A stretch of 64,000 nucleotides of DNA from Todiramphus chloris collaris. Taxonomy: Eukaryota > Chordata > Aves > Coraciiformes > Alcedinidae. Within the stretch, counting starts at the first letter, position 1. Each line of letters begins with the position of its first letter. Positions 13,325 through 25,802 of this stretch are shown here, piece after piece. Location of the stretch: the NCBI GenBank assembly GCA_025345505.1, contig JANVCC010000077.1:10595163-10659162 (forward strand). Reading direction: 5' to 3'. Made by a program: the position numbers and the translations under genes. The notes beneath the pieces are model-generated. The model had not been told where the DNA came from, made no database searches, and saw only the letters and a list, made by a program, of their open reading frames with translations.

Positions 13325-13395
13325 AGAACCAAAGCCCATTGAAGTCAGAGGAAAAACTCACATGGAATTCAATGGGCTTTGGATAAGGCATCTGA
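13325..13395. repeat. Ancient amniote palindromic repeat
   Basis: The arm CCAAAGCCCATTGAAGTC is followed about 30 bp later by its inverted arm GAATTCAATGGGCTTTGGAT and then AAGGC. This palindrome around CCCATTGAAGTCAATGGG with flanking GGATCAGGC is a recurrent motif in bird, turtle and crocodilian genomes, consistent with an old non-autonomous DNA element. I cannot give a library name. Confidence 0.65.
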
Positions 13396-16300
13396 TTCAT
13401 TAAAAACAAAAATTGAAAACTACTCTCATTTTCTCCGTTTTGAATGTGCTTGTTTCCTCCTCTTGCAAATGTGTGAATCAAGTGTGGGCTAGGAAAACAA
13501 AAGCTGAATAACAAATGCAAGGCCAAACATGAGTTCTGGGGACAACGGAGAGATCCTCAATTAAGGGGGAGGAAGGGACAGAGAGGAAAAAAAAAAGTTA
13601 TCTAATTCTTTTCCACAATTTTTAATTAGATTTAGGAGAGTCTTTAATGAAATGTTACTGAATCCTAAGGAGTCGTCTTGACAGCTGCCACTGTGAAGCT
13701 ACAGATGGCTCCTGCAAATGATGCCTCTCGATACACCAGTAACCGTTCTGGATCGATAGCCCCTGGTAGAGGTTCTGTGTGTTCAGTCACCACTGAATAA
13801 AAAATGAAACAGTTCCAGCTGTCCCTCTGCTTAACTGAAAACACAGACTGGCCATGCCCTCTTCTTCACTGGCCCTGGTCAGCAGAGCACGTTCAGCTCT
13901 AGTGGAATATTCTGCCTGATTCCCAGCTTGGGAAGTCTTCAGCAGAAAACACTGCCCGTTCCCAACCACCTTCCTGGTGCAACATCTGTTGCTTTGGAAA
14001 ACACTAATTATCCCGTAAATTATGTGTCTCAAAAGAATCCTACAGCATTTTAAGACAGATTGTAATCACAGCCTCTTGCCTTGATTTTGGCTTAGCATCC
14101 CAAACTTGCAAGATTGACTCTTCAGCCTTAAAAAAACAAAACCATACCAAAAAACCCAAACAAACAAAGCCAACCACAGCCTTTTCATCATACACTTGGA
14201 CTGAAATATTTCTCCCTTGTGTTTCATCTTCACCCAGTACACAGCACTCTCCAACCATTTTCACTGAGCCATGTACCTACCTAACATGAGAGGCCCCAGA
14301 AGGATGCCTATCTGTGCAAGCCACTCTGTCTCTGTGCCTAATTTTCGGCATCCCTGTTGAGATGTCTGAACCGTACACATACAATTATTGCTGGCTCCGA
14401 TGATATTTTATGGTGGTGTGGATACCTACCACTGGGTGAGTCCATTTGCTAAAGCCACTGGGATATAAGTCCCTGATCACTACATATTCGGACTAAATAT
14501 GAACCATTAAAAGAAAGATTAAACATTAATCAGTCCCTTGGAGAGTGAAGGCCCTTCAAGTTTCTATCCTGCCTTAGCTGACAGCAAAGAAAACAGTTTG
14601 CAAGAAGGGATACAGTGACCAGTGTCTTTCATGAAAGATCCCACCTACACGAGCTGCAAACCTGGCCTTGGTTCACAAGCACTCAGAGCCTGGATTCATT
14701 ATTTGTCTATGAATTGGAGAGCAATTTTGAGGAGAGCATGAGGAATTGCCATTCGGATGTCTCTAAAAACCCAGCATTATCCAAGTTCATACGAAGAACC
14801 TGATTTGAAAGCACACTTGCTCTCCGTACTCCTAGGTGGAGTGGCGTAGGAGGGGTCTAACCAAACTGATGTCAGAGTCTTCACAGGAATTTCCTCCTTC
14901 AAGGTAGCTTTCTACACACAGGCCAAGCCAAACCTTCACTTCCTTTCTCCAGCAACAAGCAATTGCTTATGGGGGCCTGTACTCTATGAAATACTGGAAA
15001 GAAAACACTGCTAACTCCACTGTTCGCTCCGTGGCATGGAGGAGAAAGGTTGAGTGCTGGCTGCCGTTTCAAAAGACCAGAAACGCCTGAGCAGGTATAG
15101 GTAAAATGCCTCTACTAATTAATGTTTCACAGTATATATATATGTGAGCCAGGAGCTGAGCAGCTTCTACCAGCTGTACATCCATTTGGTTTCCTTTCTG
15201 CATATATGAAGCACTGCATGGTGTTTATGGCCAATTCAGAAGTGCTGCTGAACTGTCATGTTCCATTTATATGTACAGATATACACACCTCTCAAATCAT
15301 CCCTTCCTAGGTAATTTATCTGTGCCAAGGTAGCATCCACAGCAAGTTAGGGAGCATGCTCCCTTCCCAAACTCTGCAAAAACAGATGTTTTAAGGCTAC
15401 AAGGAATAACAGATCACTGTCATTAAACACTAATGATAAAGACCATCCCTGGCAAGAATGCCTGATAAATAACAGGAGCCTTTCAGGCAGACTAGCAGAA
15501 TAGCTTATGGATCAGACCAGCATTGCCAGTGCTGTTGAAATCATGCCTTACAAACTTTGTTACCTTTTTTTCAGTAGGCATTAGCCAACATACTCAGTGC
15601 TCCTGTACAGCAGGTGTCTCCATGTACAGCATTTCCTATTGGCCCAGTGCTTCTTGAAGAAGTCATCTCAGTGGCCAAGAGACCAAAGGGGTATTGATGC
15701 AGCTGGAGCTCCTGGCCCTCGTAAGTGGACCTGGTGAAGCAGCTCAGGGTGAGATGGGAGTGAGGGGCTAACCTCCTTAACCACTTTCTAAACTCCCTCT
15801 GTCCTCAAATTACAAGGCTTTTACATAAACTTGAGGCAATTTTTCTGCTGCTGTGTCACACACTTCATCGTTGATAACTATTGGGCCTCCATGTCCATTT
15901 CTCCTCTGCTTTGTGGACCCGTATCAGCAGTCAGCATAAAGTGGGACAGCAGGGAACCAGACTCCGTATATTCCCTGCTGTCACTGAATACTTTCTCATA
16001 AAATTAAACATTTCAATATTAACTATTAAAGAATTTTAGTTCTGGATTAAAATTCTGTCAGGCACCAGAAGCAGACTCATTTGCTACCCACAGCAAAGCC
16101 TTTGCCACCCCATCCAACTCCCTCGTGCTACCCACGCCCCTTCCCTACTCATCAAGGTCAGTTGAGTAAACAGCAGTGCCTTTTTAAAACCTTTACAGAA
16201 ACTAATCAGGTGTATTCAAACTCTTTGTCCTTGGCTTCACCACCTTCAACCTCCTCTTTGAAGCAATGGCACTGTTTCTGCTGCAGGCAAAACTCCCACT

Positions 16301-19300
16301 GATGCTATCCCATCTGTCTCTTTGGATAGCTCTACAGCATAGCTTCCCCTCGCTGTCCTATGTGTGTTTTAGCTAAAATCCATCTTCTCATAACACCTTT
16401 CCAGCATAAGTTCATCTGCACACCTATTTCTCATACGGCAGCAAGCCAGGGAAAAGAAAGCAAGCAAGACTGACTTATTTTGGCTTGATACACAGCCTGT
16501 TGGTGTCAGTGAAATTGTGTGTGGGGGGGTGGTAAAAAATAATAATTTAAAAAAAGAAAAAAAGAAAAGAAAAAAAATCACAACTAGAACTAATTAAAAA
16601 CTATGACTTCAAATCAAAGGAGTTACGAGCTGGGAGCACCCGTCAAGCCCTGGGATAGGGCAGGCAACGTGAATGCTCTTCTCTTGTTTTAAAATTTGAA
16701 ATTATCCACAGTTTTAAGACCAGTTTGTCCTTAAGGAAAGCCCTGTTGTCAGGCTGACACAGTCTGGGTTTCATCAGCCCCACGGAGCAGAAAAAGGGAT
16801 AGCAGCAAGAGTTGTACAACACTGATCTCGGAGCTCGCTTGCAGTACCCCTCAGACAGAACATACAGGAGCAAAAGCTTCATACCTGTCTGAACAAAGAG
16901 GGGAGAGGCTTTATTTTAATGTGACAAAAACAAGGGAAACAGAACAATACGGAGCTGAAATGGTCATTGAAATTCTTTTCAGTGTACCTTAAGAGAAAAA
17001 GGCTATGAATATGAAAAACAACTTGTGACTTCTCACAGACAAGTGGTAAAATTTTATTGTTCTGGCCGTTTCCAGAGACTGCATTAATTTTTACACATGG
17101 AGATATCATCCTTTGTACTGTGCTCAGCTCCCAGCACTCAGCTGCTTTATCACCACCAGAGACAATGCCAGGGTCCAGCATCACTGGACTGGGCTTTCCA
17201 GTTAGCTCTGCCAAAGGTTTACCGTATGCCTGGCAAACAGCGTCTCTGCCACAGAGATGATGTCCTCTCCCATCTGCAGTGAGTTTAACTCACCAGTGTA
17301 CCCAGTGATGCCATAAAGCACACAGTGGGAGTTATTATTGCTGTTGTTATTGTGACCTGTCTGCATATTTTTCATCCTCCAAATTTCCTTTCCTGAAATC
17401 AGCTCTGCCTTTAAAGTAAAATGGAAAAGATTATGTAAACCTTTAAAAGCCCTCTTACATGGCCACATTTCTCCCCCGTTTCTTACACAGCACACTTGCT
17501 CTGTTGAGCAATGCAGGTGTGAAATTATGGACAGCACTGTGGTATTCTCCCTTCCACAGCTTCCTGCCTCTCCTGCTAGACACAGCCAAGCAGCCAACTG
17601 CCTGACCCTACCCTACGGAGGCTCTCAGGGCAGGAGAGCGGCTCCAGTGCCCAGAGTTTCAATGCTCTGCACCGGACCAGCTCAGCCTCAAGCCATGTCT
17701 ATGTTGGATCTCATTCAGCCTTTGGGCTTACCTTCCTTGGTGATTAAATTTGCCATCACTTGGTCCCATGTCAGGAGGGGAGTCATCCCTCCGTCAGGAC
17801 CACACTCACTTCTGCAGCACAGAACCCATTAACGTTGGACCAGATGCTGAAGAAGACTGCTCTTGGGAAGACTCTGATTATAGACATTTTTCATTATATT
17901 TCTAGTAATTCAGGTAAACTCAGGTAACGTTTGCAAGACGCAGCAGTGTTCATAGCCAGCACTTAGGCTGGTCACACTTGGACACAAACTTTGTGCACCA
18001 AAACAAGCAAGTTTTTCTCCTATTTTCTACAGTTCTTGACCCTTCTTCTGTACCCCATGCAGCTTCCTACAAAGCCAAGAGCCAGGAACACCATCACCAG
18101 CCTCTAGCTAAGCAGCAAGTACCAGAACTGAGACAATTTCACTGAAGAGAAGGAGGTAAAAAAAAAGTAATTGGTTGGAATAGTTATTGAAATGTAAACA
18201 CGGGTGGGTTTCATAGACACTCTAGATAGCACACTAGCACAAGTATCAAAGGGAATGTATATTTGAAACCCACTGCTGAAATGAAATTACGTTGCTCAGT
18301 AATGCATATAATCCAATCTGATAGCAGCAGAAACAATGCTGCAGGGATGAGCATTAACCGACACACCTATATTCACTCGTAAACAGAATACATGAACAAC
18401 TTAAGAGCAACTGTTTTGATCACCTGATTTGTAACGAGGACTAAAAATCCCAAAAAGTATAGAGAATTTCAGACTTCCACGATCATCTTGTAAAAATGGT
18501 AAAGACTATCTTTATTCCAACTCATACACTATTGAGTTCTTCACTCAGCTCAAGTTCTGATGCTATCCATGTTTTTCTTTCACGAACAGTCAAAAAATTC
18601 AATGTATTGATGCAGCCTTTGAAAGAGTACCCTGAAAAAAAATAGTATTTTATATTTACAGAGCAGTTCAATATTCAAAAGGGCCTAACAAATGATGATT
18701 TTTAATGTGGCTTTATGTATTTCAATGGAAGAACTGCTGTTGAAGCTGCTCCATGGGAATGGTTGTAATGCAAAGATGACCTAATGGCTTTAAATCCTGA
18801 ATACCTGTAAAACACGATCAACTCTGGATTTCAAGTTGCACAGTGGTTTGTAGAGCAGAAAGAGCAGAGGATAACAACATGACTTCATTTATGACTCTTC
18901 TATATTTGTGATAACTTAAGCTTTTTAAAATTATTTTTAAGAGGACATAACTTTACCAACTTACTGCCAATTACACTGACATTTTTTTCAGTAACAGAAT
19001 TGTTAGAAAAGACTGGATCAACTCAAAAAGTCTCTCTTACTAGGCACAGACATGGCTTTCAACACATGCCAATTGCATGTTGAACAAGGCAACAGTCTTG
19101 TTAGCATCTTCAGACAACTCCTGCAAATTCCTACTTGCATTTCCATGAGTAGGATACTACACAAATTAGAAGGCATGATTAAAAATGATAATAACAGAGC
19201 TGAAACAATATCCTGTTCATCACTCATCAAAAGAAAGAGAAATACCTGCCTTGGGGCTGCAATAAGACAGAAAGTGGGACAGGGAGACCAGTTCTCCCCC

Positions 19301-21262
19301 AGCAGACTCTGCAGGAAGCATTCCAAACATGACAAATTCACTGTTCACCCAGCAGATGAAGTAATGACACTAGTATTTGTCCATAAAATGTAATTTAGCC
19401 AGGCTACTCCAATGAAATCAGAAGCTTTAACGCTATAAAACTAGCGGGTTGGAATATTTTTACCTTATTAAGGAAAGGGGGAAATAAAAACCCGTAAGCT
19501 TTCCTTTTCCCTTAGCTGAACCATCACACTGTGGGCCTTTGTTTTCAGCAGCGAACTGCACAGCCTCCAGCACGAAACAATTTGCGTAATTTCTTCTCAG
19601 ATGCACACATCTTGCCAAAAGCCAGGTGTAAAGTCCACACTCGGGCTTATCAGTACATTAAATACAATCTTCTTCCCTCTTGGCCTAACCAAATACCTAA
19701 GGGCAAGCATCGGGGTGGATTCCTTCATGCTTCCAGCCCCTGTCTCATCATGCCCCATGCCGCAAGCGCTTGGCTGAAGATGTCAAGCCAAAGCTTGTCC
19801 ATGTAAAGAGTCAGTCAACAACTACAAGCACATCTGCCAGAAATGCAAGTTTAGGCTTGGTTGTAATAGCTACACTTAACTCCTGCCAGACATGAGTGAT
19901 GCAACGTCCAAGGCATGTCTTTAGTTGGTGTCAGTTCCTTTTTCGTATGTAAACTGAATCCTAAAAATAATTCTTTGGAAATTAAGGGACATGCTAATTC
20001 TGAACTATATTTTGACAAAACAAGCCTCAGCAAAAAGCAAGTAACAATGCATGTGCTCTTATTCATTCAGGAATGACAAAATGGAAACATGTCTTAAAAA
20101 AAATATATATGTGTGCCCGTGCCACGTTTGCAGCTAAAGACTCTTGACAGCACACAAAACCCCAAAAATTAAATTGACTAAAAACAAAGGCAAAGATTCT
20201 ACTTCTGCCTAAAGTAAGGGAAATATAAACAGTACAGTACCAATAGCAAAAAGTTGGTTCCATTTTAATCACCTTTTTTTTTTTTTAATAACACGCTATA
20301 AAAAGCAAGAGTAATATTAATCCTAAAGCCCTCTAAAGCCTCCAAGAGTTCAGAATAAACACATTTTTCTACACACCCATCAGTAAAACCACTCATACAT
20401 GAGATTTCGGGGGCACAAGCTTTAAACTGAGAGTCATTTAAAATCCTTTCCTGGATAAGAAGTTATTCTCACACTGTTTTCATATGAAAAGATGAATTAT
20501 TGCTAAGGGATAACTGCGTGGTTCGCTGCCACCTCTGGAGTTCACTCCTCGGTAATGAGAGCCAAAGGCATGACTATTAGGCAAATTATAAACTGGTCAC
20601 AGTACAGCTAAATTGGCTGCAAAAGGGTACTTAAAAAAAATATGTTTGTGACAATTTATGTTCATTTTTATAGTAAACAGCAGGGTCGTCTTGTACATTC
20701 TTGGAAGATGTGTTGTGCTGTAACAGCTGCTTATAAAACCCAGAAAATGAGGTAACGTGCCAAACTTCATCTGAAACCAAACCATCTTTTGTTTCCCTGG
20801 ATGATGACATTAAATAGGACAGAAATGGCTACCTGCACTACAACTGTTCAAAGACTTTTTTTTGCACCATTAAAATATAAATTCAATTACTTACTTCCAT
20901 GCTTAAACAGAATTGCTGCTGCTGAAATTGTACTCCAGCGATAATTGCGATCCAAGAGTGATCTAATTATATACAAGTCTCAGTGGCTGCATTCCCACGT
21001 TGCTTCCTACAACCCGGATTCACTACAATACAACTAAAAAGTGAAAACCAAGTCGCTTTCATTCATCCTCCCTTAGGACTGCCTGACTTTATATATGGTT
21101 AATGAGAATGGAGTTAGTCTATTAGTAAGCTTGCTATAAAAATGCAAGTTTCTACCTGCTGCTAAATACAAAAGAACAGAAAGCCACTTGAGCTGCATGT
21201 AAAAAAAAAAACCACCAGCTGATGGGCTAAATTGTACAAGGGAAAGAACATTCTTTTAATTA

Positions 21263-21445
21263 AGGTCCTGGATTAGGATTCAAGTACCAGCTTTACTTTT
21301 TTGGCTCTGCCACCAGCTTCCTGTGTGACCCAGGGCAAGAAATTTCATCACTCCACAGCTCGGTTTTTCATCTATAAAATGGACAGTGACATTTCCTTCT
21401 CCCAGCCTCTCTGCATTTTGGTTGTAAGCAATTACTGTGTGCTGG
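21263..21445 (+). mobile_element. MIR-type CORE-SINE relic
   Basis: The plus strand contains, in order, GGATTAGGATTCAAGTACC (the B-box-like part), GGCTCTGCCACCAGCTTCC, TGTGTGACCCAGGGCAAG and CTCGGTTTTTCATCTATAAAATGG. These match the tRNA-derived and core segments of the mammalian-wide/amniote MIR family (GGCTCTGCCACTTACTAGCTGTGTGACCTTGGGCAAG..., CTCAGTTTCCTCATCTGTAAAATGG). Many substitutions indicate an insertion predating the bird-mammal split or close to it. The 3' limit is uncertain. Confidence 0.8.
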
Positions 21446-22829
21446 CACTTTGCCTTGGACAATAAGTATCTGATATTAATTGAAGCCTCTGGGTAGTACT
21501 CCAATAAAGAGCTAAAATCAACTCGTGTCCCTTCCACAGGATCCGAACGGAGTTTTCTTTTGCCGCCATTTTCCCTTCCTGCAATCTAACACATTTGTAG
21601 CCCTGGGCAAATGTATGCTCCCTGCTTAAGTCCCTGTTTTGAAATGGAGGAAGAGGAGGAGGAGAGAAGAAAAGGCAGTTGATTGGGGTATCCAGAACAT
21701 TTGAAGAATAACTTTGTCCAACACAGAATATCCTGGGCAATTCCCTGCTAACACTGTCAAAGTGCACCAGCATCCTGTGCAATACAGAAGGGCTGCCAGC
21801 CACTTGCTGCTTTTTTTTTTCCCTTCAGCTTTTTTTCTGCTCCCTTTGTAAAAAAAACCCAGTTTTGCCAAGTTTATAAATTTGAATGAGACCATCTGAG
21901 CCGAGCTGACTATTTTAAGAGGGTTCTTGCAAGTAATTGCAAGGTAAAAAGGAGAACAGTTCACACCTACATTTTGACTGAAAACTACTCAGCCCTGCTG
22001 GCTCCAGACTTTTAATTGTCAAAAGAGTTCAAGTTTTGGAAAGTTATTGGCATCAAGTAATAGTGGATATTCCTAACTAGCGTTGTGTCATTCTTTGGCA
22101 CAATTTTTGCTGGGATACTTCCCAAATCTGTGACATAATCAGAGGGTTCTCTACGTTACACCATATAGTCAGATGCTCATGTTAGTGTAATACATTACCG
22201 TGTTTAATACCACTTGCTATTACTTACACTTAATCAGCTCTGGAACCAGTTAAACCATATAGAAAAAGCAATTTCAGAGGCTTTCAACTGACAGCTTTCC
22301 ACACACGACTTGACCTAAAAATTACAACCTGAAGTTTTTAAGATGCGATCTACGTAAGCAATTGCCTCTAAACAAACATCCGTAACTCTCCACAACCCTG
22401 TGGGAACTGAAAACCCCTATGAAAATGGGGGGAAAAAAGGGCACAAAATTAAATTCTGTAGAACTGTCTTAACTAGAAAAAACTGTCAGAGTTTCCCCTT
22501 CTGGCCAGCCTTAATTTACTGCTTCAGCAATTTTATGCCCAGCCTCCACAATTATTGCAAGCTTTCAGCAAAACAGCAATGGCTGAGCTCTTGAACATCA
22601 AACCCCCTTTCAGGTTAGAGTCCCAATGTGGTATCTCTTGGAAGACTCACAGTAAATTCAACACAGGTATCTTAGGGTGCACATTCCCATACATATGTTT
22701 TCAAGTAAGCGAACACTTACATCCCTTAACTCATCAATGCAAAAATGAAATAAAATTACTAAGTACGCAGAACTCCTAAATGCAGGTTGTGACTTGCCAA
22801 AGACTTGTGGTTTCATAGCTCACAGGCCC

Positions 22830-22955
22830 TGAGCATCAACAAATGCTGAATATTCAGCATTTTCAGATCCAGGGAAAAAATCAGGGCTCTTTTGGGTGCC
22901 ATCAGCTGGGTACCCAGCACCCCAAATCACCAGTCTCTTCTGAAAAACCTCATTA
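22830..22955. repeat. Probable old amniote interspersed repeat
   Basis: AAAAAATCAGGGCTCTTTTGG, then GTGCC, TGGGTACCCAGCACCCC and AAATCACCAGTCTCTTCTG resemble a diverged repeat seen in reptile and bird DNA (aaaatcaggcc... gggcacccaaaatcactagtcacttttgaaa). The family is not identified and the limits are approximate. Confidence 0.35.
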
Positions 22956-24139
22956 TTTACTTTTCTGCCTCTCTATAGGAAAGGAACAGACATTTAAATA
23001 AATGATGTCATCTTTATTACCATTCCATTCATTCATGCAGGTCACTATAATTTACTGCCAGGAAAAATAAACTTCTGCATAATATTCCTCAATGCAAGAC
23101 ATTCAGAAGGCTCAAGAAGTGGAGAGAAGCCGAGAGGGCTTCTGACAAATATTTGCTCAACCCATGAACACGTTTGCTAGGAAAAAAAAAATGGACGTAG
23201 ACATTTATGGTCAACATGAAACATGCCAGATCGGAACTGGGGTGGTAACGAGGAAAAGGAGCAGGGGACCAAGAAGGGAAGGGGAATTTTTAACCAGTTT
23301 TTTTTTCAGCAAGGAAAATTCCCAGTGTTGCAAAACTGGCCATCTCCAGCAGCCGTTGCTGCTGCACCCTCCATAAACTTTGTTTAAATAAGCGTTCAAG
23401 CAAAAATGGCTTTGCCAGTCACTTGGTTCACCTCAACGACACCTATAGCTCACTCTACCCAGGGTGACAAAATATTGCCAAGGCTATAAAAATCCTCACT
23501 GCTTTCAGCGTTGACTGAAACCAAGTACAGGTGGCTACCTAAAACCAGGGTGCTCCACAGATTGGCTCTGAAGACTCTCCCTGGAGTTTTCATGGGGAAT
23601 GTTTTCATTTCTTGCTGCCTGAGAAAATGGCACTTATTTTTTGGATTTGGAGGTTTCCACAGATTTAAGTGGTTTCAAAGTAAGACTCTATTTAAAAAAC
23701 ATCCAAAACAATTCAAGAGATGCCCTTTTTATTCACGTGGAAACCAATCAAGAAATAGGGAAATTAAATTTTGTCACTGCTTTGGTCATATAAATCCAAA
23801 CTCCCCATAGAAGGTAGGCTGGGCTGTCAGTCACCAGTCAAAGAATAGCTTACAATAATCAAATTCATTTTTGTTTTCAATATTGGTTGATCAGAAGTGT
23901 TATCCACAGAGCCTGTGACGCTCAGGTCACCTCAGAAGCTTGGAGAGAGCAAAGTCCTCTCAAGACATATCTCAGACACTGCAGCTCAGATCCCCAAAGG
24001 AAGTACCAGCAGATCCCATTATAACAGCCAAATGTTACTTCTGGACAGCGATGTCTTCAGAGTGAATAAAACTGCTCACACCCATCCAGGCTGAGCAGCA
24101 AGAGCAGGGGTAACAGAACTGGTTCCTGAGACTTCAAGT

Positions 24140-24258
24140 CCTGATTTAGCCAAGCACTTTAACAAATATTTATAAGCCTTATTAAAGTCAACAGGATTTT
24201 GGTATTATTAAGTTAACATTATTAAGCATGTTCTTAATAGTCTTGACAAATCGGGGCT
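24140..24258. repeat. Ancient amniote palindromic repeat (cctgattcagcaaagcactt type)
   Basis: The left arm CCTGATTTAGCCAAGCACTT, a central TTAAAGTCAACAGGA, and a right arm TTAAGCATGTTCTTAATAG...TTGACAAATCGGGGC together give a near-complete palindrome of about 118 bp. It follows the layout of a common reptile/bird repeat (cctgattcagcaaagcacttaagcatgtgctta ... mirrored). Arm decay points to considerable age. Confidence 0.7.
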
Positions 24259-24927
24259 TTGCTACTACTAAGAAATCACACAGCTTTTTACAGTTTGTCC
24301 TCAGGTAAACCACTTCTTCACAGTTTTTGTCATCTGGGTTTCAGGGACTGCTCAGCTCCCACACAACAGGCTATGCTGGGATCTCTGTTACGCTGCTGTG
24401 AATGGAAAGTACCACTTGTGAAGCTCCAGCTCTGCGCTAGTTTCAAAGTCATTGTCTAGCTTTTTATAAAAAATAATGATTAAAAACAATTAATCATTTC
24501 AGCTATAACGACAGCAATCTCAAGGATCACTTGACAGTTCTCCTAACTGCAGTTATTAGAATTTGTCTTAGGTGCAATTGTACAAGTAATAATTAAATTG
24601 TAATAGTAACGATTAAAATTGCACCAGTATTTATTATTTGGTTGTCATGGTAAGCTTTGACGTGAGGCACAGCAACAAGAACTCATTTATACATGTGGAT
24701 ATCACACCTTTGCCAAGGCATGGCTAGATTAGTCCTGCAGACACGAGTGAGACAGATGAATGGATAAAGTTCTGTAGCAAATGGTTATGTAGTCAAGTCT
24801 CATCCTTGCAATACTGTGAAATAATCTTCAAAATTGACGCAAAAGAGATCAGCCTAGTTCTAAATGTTTGAACAGAGAAACTCATTAACTAAAAACATTG
24901 CCTTTCACGTGACAGAGCCTTACTTAC

Positions 24928-25051
24928 CAACCACGTCGAGGTGGTACGTGTGATTGATGGATCCATACTGGTTTTCCACTATGCACGTATAATTTCCTTT
25001 GTCGGACGGTACCACGCTCTCCATGATGAGACTCCAGTGCTGGTTACGGAC
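24928..25051 (-). CDS. FGFR2: FGFR2 Ig-II exon, second half
   Basis: The exon encodes [20 protein letters not shown] through [11 protein letters not shown], residues 210-250, and the first base of Glu251. It completes Ig domain II, the main FGF- and heparan-sulphate-binding module. The Cys of NYTCIVEN closes the Ig-II disulphide with Cys in FRCPAMG of the preceding exon. NYT and NHT are sequons. It is 124 nt, the standard length. The acceptor reads GCCAG|GTCCGT and the donor GTTG|GTAAGT. Entry is phase 0 and exit phase 1. Confidence 0.98.
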
Positions 25052-25727
25052 CTGGCGGGTTATAACCAGAGAGGTTGGGAACTTCACTAGCATGGGTTCA
25101 CCCTCTCCCCCTCCAAAAGAACAGTTTCCCGACTAGATAATCTTTTGTAATCCAGGTTTAAAAGCCTCTCCTGAGTTTATTTGCCAGTTCTGGACACTGA
25201 AATGTTTATTTCTGCCTGATCCAGTACAGTACGGCTGCAGCAGCAAAAGCTTTTGTGCATTCTGCTATAAATTTACCTCGTCCCCAATCTGAGCACTGCA
25301 GACATTGATGCACACTCAGTCCAATCAGGCTTAAGAGGATGGCACCAATTAGCAGCAGTTATCTTATCAGGCTTTACCTCTCAGTTCACTCAAAGTGAAT
25401 TCACACCCTCAGGATATTTCCCATCCGTCTCCAAACAATCATCTGATAATATTAGCTACCCACCAGCAATATGGGATGGATATGATCCCCTCACATCTAA
25501 GTGTCTAATAGATCAATTACACAGCCCATCTTTCAGAGAAAGGGCAATGTTTGGGATCCCTCCCATGGACACAAGAGTGGCCGCATCGCTTGCTGCTCTG
25601 GGGTACCACAAGAAAGAAGTGAAGATGCTTCCTCATGAAAAATGCCTGAAGAAAATCCTCATGGAAACAGAGCATAAGGATATACATTTATTTCCTACAA
25701 TCCTTCTTGGACAGAATGTATTAAAGG

Positions 25728-25802
25728 TGCTGATTCTGTTCCCATTTGAACTCAAAAGGGGAGTTGGCACTGGTGTTGTAGAAAATAGGATCCAGCCCAA
25801 TA
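25728..25802. repeat. Ancient amniote palindromic repeat
   Basis: GTGCTGATTCTGTTCCCATT, AAAAGGGGAGTTGGC and AATAGGATCCAGCCCAA follow the order of the reptile/bird repeat ctgattctgctcccattgaagtcaatgggag...ggatcaggccc. It is strongly diverged. Confidence 0.55.

Noticed and set aside
12981-13526. 181-codon minus-strand open frame in the 16.7-kb intron.
   Set aside because: It runs straight through an ancient palindromic repeat and has no domain, no splice-phase fit to FGFR2 and no conserved-looking segment.
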